Of a stretch of DNA of 9,082 nucleotides, positions 1 through 5,429 are shown in pieces. Made by a program: the position numbers and the translations under genes. The notes beneath the pieces are model-generated. The model searched no databases and had not been told where the DNA came from. It saw only the letters and a program-made list of their open reading frames with translations. Position 1 is the first letter of the stretch, and each line of letters starts with the position of its first letter. Source of the stretch: JABCPO02 sp963513115 (GTDB lineage: Bacteria > Bacillota > Clostridia > TANB77 > CAG-508); contig CAUPPN010000034.1 of assembly GCA_963513115.1 (NCBI GenBank), forward strand, positions 1 through 9,082, written 5' to 3'.

Positions 1-31
1 TTGTATCTATTCATTACTATTTTTTAATATT

Positions 32-61
32 AAAAAAGGCTAGAATAATCTAACCTTTTTT
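32..61 (-). terminator. Rho-independent terminator of uvrB
   Basis: A 13-base-pair stem (32-44 with 49-61) closes a 4-base loop. On the minus-strand RNA every position pairs if one U·G wobble is allowed (plus-strand positions 40 and 53). The same pair would be a C/A mismatch on a plus-strand RNA, so the structure is built for minus-strand transcription. It ends in a run of six U residues and starts 14 bases past the uvrB stop codon. No gene is seen in 1-31. Confidence 0.88.
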
Positions 62-75
62 CCTTATCTTTTCTT

Positions 76-2037
76 CTACAACAACTTTTCCAATTCTTTT
101 ATCTGGTCTCTTAACTTTGCCGCTTCTTCAAAATTTAAATCTTGTGCTGCTTCTACCATCCTATCTGTAAGCTTACCTATTAATTCATCAATATTATCTT
201 CATCAGATATATTATATTTTGCCTTATCTTCAAATACTATGCTTGCTTTAATAATATCATGTATTCCTTTTTTAATAGTTGTAGGTGTAATACCATTTCT
301 AATATTGTATTCTTCTTGTATCTTTCTTCTTCTGTTTGTTTCCTTAATTGCAACTTCCATAGATTTAGTTACTTCATCCGCATACATTATTACTGTACCA
401 TCTGAGTTCCTTGCAGCTCTTCCTATTGTTTGTAGAAGTGATCTTTCGCTTCTTAAAAATCCTTCTTTGTCTGCATCTAATATACCAACTAGTGTAACTT
501 CAGGTATATCTAGTCCTTCTCTTAACAAGTTTATACCAACTAATACATCGAATACACCAAGTCTTAAATTTCTAATTATTTCTAATCTTTCCAGTGGTTT
601 AACATCTGAATGCATATATTCAGCTTTTATTCCAATTTCTTTTAGGTATTTAGTTAAATCTTCTGCTTGTTTTTTAGTAAGGGTTGTAACTAGTGTTCTT
701 TCCTTTTCTTCTTTTTCTGTTCTTTTAACTATTTCAGATATTAGATCATCAATTTGTCCATCTACAGGTTTTACTACAACTTTAGGATCAAGTAGTCCTG
801 TAGGTCTAATTATTTGTTCTACCACATTGCCATCAGAATGCATTTTTTCGTAGTCTGCAGGTGTAGCTGACATAAAGATGCATTGATTAATTCTTCCTTC
901 AAATTCTTCGAATTTAAGTGGCCTATTGTCAAACGCAGATGGTAATCTAAACCCATATTTAACTAATGATTCTTTTCTAGCCCTATCCCCATTATACATT
1001 GCTCTAACTTGTGGGATTGTTACATGTGATTCATCTACTACTAAAAGAAAGTCTTTAGGGAAATAGTTTAATAGTGTATATGGTGGTGATCCTGGTTTCC
1101 TACCAGATATATGTCTTGAGTAATTTTCTATACCACTACAAAATCCTGTTTCTTTAAGCATTTCCATATCAAAGTTAGTTCTTTCTTCTATTCTTTGTGC
1201 TTCAATCAACTTATTATTTTCTTTAAAATACCTTACTTGTTCTTCTTTTTCTTCTTCAATTGTTTGTATTGCTCTTTCTAGTTTTTCTTTTGATGTTACA
1301 TAGTGTGAATTAGGGTATATCATAACATGGTTTCTTATCATTATCTTCTTACCTGTAAGTGGATTAATCTCATATATTGCATCTACTTCATCTCCAAAGT
1401 AGTCTACACGTATTGCAGATTCTTCTTTATTAGATGGATATATTTCAAGTACATCTCCTTTTGCTCTAAAAGTACCTCTTTTGAAGTCCACTTCATTTCT
1501 TGTATATTGCATTGAAACTAATTTTTTCATTACATCATCTCTTTTAAATTCCATTCCAGGTCTTAGTGATACAATCATATTCTCATAGTCTATTGGATCA
1601 CCTAATCCATATATACATGATACTGATGCTACTATTATTACATTATCTGTTTCAAATAATGATGCTGTGGCAGAGTGTCTTAGTTTATCTATCTCATCAT
1701 TTATACTTGCATCCTTTTCTATATATGTATCACTATGTGCAATATATGCTTCCGGTTGATAGTAATCATAGTATGATACAAAGTATTCTACTCTGTTATT
1801 TGGAAAAAATTCTTTAAACTCACTATATAATTGCCCTGCAAGTGTCTTATTGTGTGCAAGTATTAGTGTAGGCTTATTTGTATTTGCTATTACATTTGCT
1901 ATAGTAAAAGTTTTACCTGTTCCTGTAGCTCCTAGTAATGTTTGAAATTTCTTTCCTTCTTTTATTCCTTTTGTTAAGTATTCAATTGCTTTAGGTTGGT
2001 CTCCTGTTGGCTTATAATTACTTTTTAATTTATACAT
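76..2037 (-). CDS. uvrB: Excinuclease ABC subunit UvrB
   Basis: UvrB is the cytoplasmic ATP-dependent damage-verification subunit of nucleotide excision repair: it receives lesions from UvrA and recruits UvrC for incision. The 653-residue protein has the usual full length. Visible motifs are Walker A GATGTGKT (36-43), the DNA-clamping beta-hairpin rich in Tyr (about 88-112), the DESH Walker B box (335-338), MSATP (389-393), and helicase motif VI QTIGRAARN (536-544) with both arginines. A C-terminal UVR domain (about 617-652) is the UvrC contact. The N-terminal YKPTGDQPKAI motif sits where the family has it, so the ATG at 2037 is sound. The ribosome binding site is weak (AAGAGA-like). uvrA is not in the window, and a terminator follows directly, so uvrB appears to be transcribed alone. 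The stop codon is TAG. Identity is beyond reasonable doubt. Confidence 0.98.
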   Translation of the reverse strand: MYKLKSNYKPTGDQPKAIEYLTKGIKEGKKFQTLLGATGTGKTFTIANVIANTNKPTLILAHNKTLAGQLYSEFKEFFPNNRVEYFVSYYDYYQPEAYIAHSDTYIEKDASINDEIDKLRHSATASLFETDNVIIVASVSCIYGLGDPIDYENMIVSLRPGMEFKRDDVMKKLVSMQYTRNEVDFKRGTFRAKGDVLEIYPSNKEESAIRVDYFGDEVDAIYEINPLTGKKIMIRNHVMIYPNSHYVTSKEKLERAIQTIEEEKEEQVRYFKENNKLIEAQRIEERTNFDMEMLKETGFCSGIENYSRHISGRKPGSPPYTLLNYFPKDFLLVVDESHVTIPQVRAMYNGDRARKESLVKYGFRLPSAFDNRPLKFEEFEGRINQCIFMSATPADYEKMHSDGNVVEQIIRPTGLLDPKVVVKPVDGQIDDLISEIVKRTEKEEKERTLVTTLTKKQAEDLTKYLKEIGIKAEYMHSDVKPLERLEIIRNLRLGVFDVLVGINLLREGLDIPEVTLVGILDADKEGFLRSERSLLQTIGRAARNSDGTVIMYADEVTKSMEVAIKETNRRRKIQEEYNIRNGITPTTIKKGIHDIIKASIVFEDKAKYNISDEDNIDELIGKLTDRMVEAAQDLNFEEAAKLRDQIKELEKLL

Positions 2038-2075
2038 ATTTATCTCTTTCTATTTATCTTTCTTTCTATTTTTCT

Positions 2076-2104
2076 ATTATATTATACTTTTCACTTTTTT
2101 TCTA
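2076..2104 (-). promoter_or_regulatory. Candidate uvrB promoter
   Basis: On the minus strand a TAGAAA box (plus 2099-2104; 4 of 6 matches to TTGACA) lies 17 bases upstream of a perfect TATAAT (plus 2076-2081). A second overlapping TATAAT is at 2081-2086, with a poorer -35 region. The predicted start would give a leader of roughly 35 bases. The surroundings are so A/T-rich that chance matches are likely, so this is tentative. No LexA-type inverted GAAC/GTTC pair is seen around it. Confidence 0.4.
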
Positions 2105-2121
2105 TTATTTTTATTCTTTCG

Positions 2122-2141
2122 TTTTGCCTATTTTGTTCGTA
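2122..2141 (-). repeat. Copy 1 of 20-base intergenic repeat (TACGAAC-N6-GGCA)
   Basis: Read on the minus strand this is TACGAAC, six bases (AAAATA), GGCA and an AAA tail. It matches the copy at 2304-2323 at 19 of 20 positions. It lies about 85 bases upstream of the uvrB start, between the dapL terminator and the candidate uvrB promoter. The function is unknown. The T-rich flanks make part of the match trivial, but the GTTCGTA and TGCC blocks are not low-complexity. Confidence 0.55.
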
Positions 2142-2232
2142 TATTTTTTATAATTTTTTATATCTCACTTTTTCTGCTTACTGTTTTTATTCTCTTTTTT
2201 TGCTTCTCTTATCTTTTTCCATTATATATGTA

Positions 2233-2261
2233 AAAAGAGGTATTATTTTAATACCCCTTTT
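2233..2261 (-). terminator. Rho-independent terminator of dapL
   Basis: A 12-base-pair stem (2233-2244 with 2250-2261) surrounds a 5-base loop. One position (2238/2256) is a G·U wobble on minus-strand RNA but an A/C mismatch on plus-strand RNA, which again points to minus-strand use. A run of U residues follows the stem. It lies about 62 bases beyond the dapL stop codon. Confidence 0.85.
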
Positions 2262-2303
2262 CTTATACATATTCATTCTTTTCTATTTGCTTTTTTAATT
2301 TCT

Positions 2304-2323
2304 TTTTGCCTTTTTTGTTCGTA
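2304..2323 (-). repeat. Copy 2 of 20-base intergenic repeat (TACGAAC-N6-GGCA)
   Basis: It is the near-identical partner of 2122-2141, differing at one position within the spacer. It directly abuts the dapL TAG stop codon, so it is the first stretch of the dapL 3' untranslated region and lies before the terminator. The function is unknown. Confidence 0.55.
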
Positions 2324-3547
2324 CTATTCTAGTATCCTTCTCATTGCCTCTTCGGTATCTTCTTTTGATGCAAATGCTGTTACTCTTACATAACCTTCAC
2401 CTGCAGGTCCAAATCCTACTCCTGGTGTTGTTGCAACACCTTTTTCATTTAATAGATAATCAAAATATGACCAAGAATCATAACCTTCTGGAACTTTAAA
2501 CCAAATATATGGTCCATCTATTCCACCTTGTGTTTTGATTCCTTTTTCATGTAATGCATCTAATATTATCTTACAATTTTCTCTGTAATATGCCATCTTT
2601 TCATCTATCTCTTTTTGACCTTCTGGAGTAAGTACAGATTCTGCTCCCCTTTGTGTTATATATGAACAACCATTTTGTGTTGTAGCATGGAATTTCTTCC
2701 ATATCTTAAGTAGTTGTATTTTGTTTCCATCTTCATCTGTTACCATTAGCTCTTTAGGTACTATAGTATATGCACATCTAACTCCAGCAAATGATGCATC
2801 TTTAGAAAAGCTCCTAAATTCTACCGCAACTTCTCTTGCACCTTCTACTTCATAAATACTATGTGGAACATCATCTCTTGTTACAAATCTTTCATATGCT
2901 CCATCAAATAATATTACTGCATTATTTTCTTTTGCATAATCTATCCATTCTTTTAGTTCTGCTCTTGTCATTGCAACACCTGTTGGGTTGTTTGGACTGC
3001 ATAGATATATAATGCCTACTCTACCTTCTGGTAATGGTGCCTTAAAGTCTGTTTCTTCACTTAGTGTTGAATAATCAATACCTTCAAATAATCCTTTTCC
3101 TTCATTATAATTTCCACTTCTTCCTGCCATTACATTTGTATCAACATACACAGGATATACTGGGTCTGTTACAGATATCTTAGTTTGCAAACTAAACATT
3201 AATTGAAACTTAGATATATCTTCATTAATGCCTTGTGATATTGTTACTTCGTCCATTGACATATCTACGCCTCTTTGTCTGTATCCAACTTCTGCCACTG
3301 CTTCTCTTAAGAATGTCTCTCCAAGTTCATTTCCATAACCTCTAAACTTTTCTACTGTTAGTAATTCATCAATTGCCTTTTTCATAGCATCTGCTGCAAC
3401 TTTTGGTATTGGTCCTCTTGGTGATCCAATAGACAACTTAATTATTTTCTTCTCTGGGTGTTTTGCTTGTGCCTCTTCAATCTTTTCTGCTATTGTAGCA
3501 AAGAAATAGCTATCTTGTCCTTTCAAAAAATTGTGATTAATATACAT
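2324..3547 (-). CDS. dapL: LL-diaminopimelate aminotransferase-like PLP enzyme (DapL family, divergent)
   Basis: DapL converts tetrahydrodipicolinate to LL-diaminopimelate in one glutamate-dependent step, for lysine and peptidoglycan. The protein is a fold-type I aminotransferase of 407 residues, the usual length. It shows SPNNPTG (184-190), FDGAY (214-218), the Schiff-base Lys249 in SFSK, phosphate-binding Arg257, Asn292 in QNG, and the carboxylate-binding Arg388 in YVRVTAF. TDPVYPVYVD and TPGVGFGPAGEG are typical of DapL. Two motifs are unusual: GSPRGPIP (41-48) where DapL proteins usually have GD(T/V)TEP(I/L)P, and SQGINED (104-110) where SDGAK(C/S)D is expected, so a conserved Asp and Lys are replaced by Gln105 and Asn108. 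The start at 3547 is preferred over an in-frame ATG at 3568 because the GAGGAGG site lies between them. The stop is TAG. Substrate assignment within the family is less certain than the family itself. Confidence 0.88.
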   Translation of the reverse strand: MYINHNFLKGQDSYFFATIAEKIEEAQAKHPEKKIIKLSIGSPRGPIPKVAADAMKKAIDELLTVEKFRGYGNELGETFLREAVAEVGYRQRGVDMSMDEVTISQGINEDISKFQLMFSLQTKISVTDPVYPVYVDTNVMAGRSGNYNEGKGLFEGIDYSTLSEETDFKAPLPEGRVGIIYLCSPNNPTGVAMTRAELKEWIDYAKENNAVILFDGAYERFVTRDDVPHSIYEVEGAREVAVEFRSFSKDASFAGVRCAYTIVPKELMVTDEDGNKIQLLKIWKKFHATTQNGCSYITQRGAESVLTPEGQKEIDEKMAYYRENCKIILDALHEKGIKTQGGIDGPYIWFKVPEGYDSWSYFDYLLNEKGVATTPGVGFGPAGEGYVRVTAFASKEDTEEAMRRILE

Positions 3548-3552
3548 TTTTT

Positions 3553-3559
3553 CCTCCTC
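3553..3559 (-). promoter_or_regulatory. dapL ribosome binding site that fixes the start
   Basis: Minus-strand GAGGAGG ends 5 bases before the ATG at 3547. The only other in-frame ATG (at 3568) lies upstream of this site and has no purine-rich site at a suitable distance, so translation should begin at 3547 and the protein begin MYINHNF. Confidence 0.88.
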
Positions 3560-3585
3560 GTTTACCATATAATTAATTAGTAAAC
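3560..3585 (-). repeat. Inverted repeat in the dapL leader
   Basis: GTTTAC (3560-3565) and GTAAAC (3580-3585) are perfect 6-base inverted arms separated by 14 A/T bases. On the mRNA this would be a small hairpin directly next to the GAGGAGG site, so it could modulate initiation, or it could be a DNA operator. A six-base stem with a large loop in an A/T-rich region is weak evidence. Confidence 0.35.
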
Positions 3586-3608
3586 CTTAATAATTTATTA
3601 CATAAATT

Positions 3609-3637
3609 ATTATAACATATTTTTGGTAATATTACAA
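3609..3637 (-). promoter_or_regulatory. dapL promoter (sigma-70/SigA type)
   Basis: On the minus strand TTGTAA (plus 3632-3637) is separated by 17 bases from a perfect TATAAT (plus 3609-3614), preceded by TGT, an extended -10 element. The transcript would begin near 3602 and carry a leader of about 55 bases. A perfect 10-base palindrome GTAATATTAC (3626-3635) overlaps the -35 box, and a short direct repeat of GGTTA lies just upstream (3642-3655); either could bind a regulator. Confidence 0.65.
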
Positions 3638-3731
3638 TTATGTAACCTTTAACCTGTACATATATATTACTATATCATTTTTATTTATGCAAATAATTTT
3701 ATTTTCTCACATATTAATTCTTATATAATAA

Positions 3732-3752
3732 AAGGACACAAAATGTGTCCTT
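3732..3752 (-). terminator. Rho-independent terminator of the beta-CASP nuclease gene
   Basis: A perfect 9-base-pair stem (AAGGACACA at 3732-3740 with its complement at 3744-3752) closes a 3-base loop. On the minus strand it is followed by TTTTATTATAT. It lies 28 bases beyond the TGA stop at 3780. Confidence 0.85.
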
Positions 3753-3779
3753 CTATCTTAAAAATATTCGATTACTATC

Positions 3780-5195
3780 TCACCTTCTTGCATTAACCTT
3801 AAGTTCTTTTATCATACCATAAGGTCCTAATCTAAAGTTTTTCCCACTAATAATGTATACATTATTTAGTCCATTTTCTTCCAGGTATTCTTTAAAGCTT
3901 TCTTTTACTCCATTATCACCATGGTTTAGATATATTGTTTTAATATTTTTAAACTGCTTTAAAAATTCACATATTTCATCTCTTTTTGCATGTGATGAAA
4001 ATTCGCCTGTTGTCATTACTTCTGCTTCAAGTTTCCTTTCTACTCCCCCTATTTCAACTGTATCTGTACTATCTAATAACTTTCTTCCAAGTGTGTTTTC
4101 AGCACAATATGATGTGAAATATATTACTGTATCCTTATCTGATACAGTTTTTTCAATATATGTTTTAGCGGGTCCATTTGTTCCCATTCCAGATGTTGTA
4201 ACTATTATAGGGTTAACAGTATTTAATACCTTTCCTCTATTTTCTTTAGTTACAAAATTAATATTTTCTGGTAAGAAGTCTTTCATATCTTCTCTTATTT
4301 CTTCATATTCTGGATATTCTCTTGTATAGCTATGTGAAAGTGGTCCATCATAGTATATTTTTGGTAGTGGATAAGCTCTTTGTATCTTTCCTAAATGATA
4401 TAATATCTCTTGTGCCTTGTTTAATGCACATACAGGTATTAATATTCTTTTTTTACCAAATAAATTAACTATATCTTCTTTGAATTTAGATTCAACATCT
4501 GTACTATCACTTGCTCCATATGTTGATTCACATATAATTGTAAGTGGTAATTTTTTTATTCTTTCTGGTACTTCCTTATTATCAATAAAAGGATTATGAA
4601 ATCCTAAGTCGCCAGTAAATAATAAATTAATACTATTTTCTAATGTTTCACATTTAATATTATCTGGTGCAGTTATTTCTATAAGTACCATTGCAGCACC
4701 TGGTATATGTGAATTTGGTATTAATGTTAAAAAGATATCTTCTGAAATTTCATTTTTTTCATAGTAATCAAGTGTTACAACTTGATCAATTGTTTGCATA
4801 ACATCAGATATATTTGCAAAATACCTATATTCTGTATCTTGAGCATATTCATTTTGAACTTTTACTGTATCTGGTAAATTATACTTTAATATCTTTTTAG
4901 TAGTATTTGTTGTATAAATAGGGCCATTATATCCTGCCGCTACATATTTCATTAACATACCACAATGATCAATATGACCATGTGTAATGATAATTGCTTC
5001 AACTTTATCTAATTCATCTTTTGAAAGTTTTATCTCAAAGTTTTCCTTATCATTACCATCACCTTGTACTAATCCACAGTCAATCAAGTATAATTTTTGA
5101 TTATACCAAAATTTAAACATACTTCCCGTTACTTGCTTACTGTAACATTGCAATTCGCCAAAAAATTCATTGTAACTAAACCTTCTGTAAGTCAT
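3780..5195 (-). CDS. MBL-fold beta-CASP ribonuclease (CPSF73/RMMBL type)
   Basis: This is a 471-residue metallo-beta-lactamase protein of the beta-CASP class, which process or degrade RNA using two zinc ions; cytoplasmic action is inferred from the lack of a signal peptide. Metal-site motifs are present in order: Asp39 in LIDCG, HGHIDH (72-77), His163 in NSHIPGAA and Asp196 in FTGDLG. The beta-CASP motifs follow: Glu223 in ESTYG, His402 in FSSHAK and His425 in NHGD. TSGMGTNGP and SYCAENTLGRKLL match the C-terminal RNA-specificity region. It is shorter than RNase J (about 550 residues) and resembles stand-alone bacterial CPSF73-like proteins. The start is supported by AGGAG 11 to 12 bases upstream, a slightly long spacing. 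It has its own candidate promoter and terminator. The RNA target is unknown. Stop codon TGA, with TGG used for Trp. Confidence 0.88.
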   Translation of the reverse strand: MTYRRFSYNEFFGELQCYSKQVTGSMFKFWYNQKLYLIDCGLVQGDGNDKENFEIKLSKDELDKVEAIIITHGHIDHCGMLMKYVAAGYNGPIYTTNTTKKILKYNLPDTVKVQNEYAQDTEYRYFANISDVMQTIDQVVTLDYYEKNEISEDIFLTLIPNSHIPGAAMVLIEITAPDNIKCETLENSINLLFTGDLGFHNPFIDNKEVPERIKKLPLTIICESTYGASDSTDVESKFKEDIVNLFGKKRILIPVCALNKAQEILYHLGKIQRAYPLPKIYYDGPLSHSYTREYPEYEEIREDMKDFLPENINFVTKENRGKVLNTVNPIIVTTSGMGTNGPAKTYIEKTVSDKDTVIYFTSYCAENTLGRKLLDSTDTVEIGGVERKLEAEVMTTGEFSSHAKRDEICEFLKQFKNIKTIYLNHGDNGVKESFKEYLEENGLNNVYIISGKNFRLGPYGMIKELKVNARR

Positions 5196-5271
5196 CGTGT
5201 AATCATCTCCTATTTTTCACTTCATACATAATTATTAAACACCGTATGATCAAAGTTTTACTTCCAATTAC

Positions 5272-5300
5272 ATTTTAACACATTTTTAATTCTTTTTAAA
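5272..5300 (-). promoter_or_regulatory. Candidate promoter of the beta-CASP nuclease gene
   Basis: On the minus strand TTTAAA (plus 5295-5300) lies 17 bases from TAAAAT (plus 5272-5277), which is preceded by TGT, an extended -10 feature shared with the dapL promoter. It is about 75 bases upstream of the start and downstream of the pheT terminator, as an independent promoter would be. Both hexamers are imperfect in A/T-rich DNA. Confidence 0.42.
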
Positions 5301-5377
5301 CACCTATTTGCATATATTATATATATATTTATTTTTCCTTTGCTTTTGATTTTCTTTTTTCATATAATTTTTCATAT

Positions 5378-5412
5378 AAAAAGAGATAGTTATTAATTTA
5401 CTATCTCTTTTT
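5378..5412 (-). terminator. Rho-independent terminator of the pheST operon
   Basis: A perfect 13-base-pair stem (5378-5390 with 5400-5412) flanks a 9-base loop. On the minus strand it ends in CTTTTTATAT. It begins 17 bases past the pheT stop. The plus strand also ends in seven T residues, so it could act in both directions, but no plus-strand gene reaches it. Confidence 0.85.
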
Positions 5413-5429
5413 TTGTATATTAAATATAA

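Noticed and set aside
2122..2141. Possible LexA (SOS) box upstream of uvrB, from the CGAAC sequence.
   Set aside because: The second half-site (GTTC or GTTT four bases further on) is absent, and the same sequence recurs after the dapL stop codon, where an SOS operator for uvrB makes little sense.
5193..5207. A four-codon upstream frame (ATG ATT ACA CGA TGA) whose stop overlaps the nuclease gene start.
   Set aside because: Its ATG immediately abuts the GGAG site, leaving no usable spacing, and nothing else suggests it is translated.
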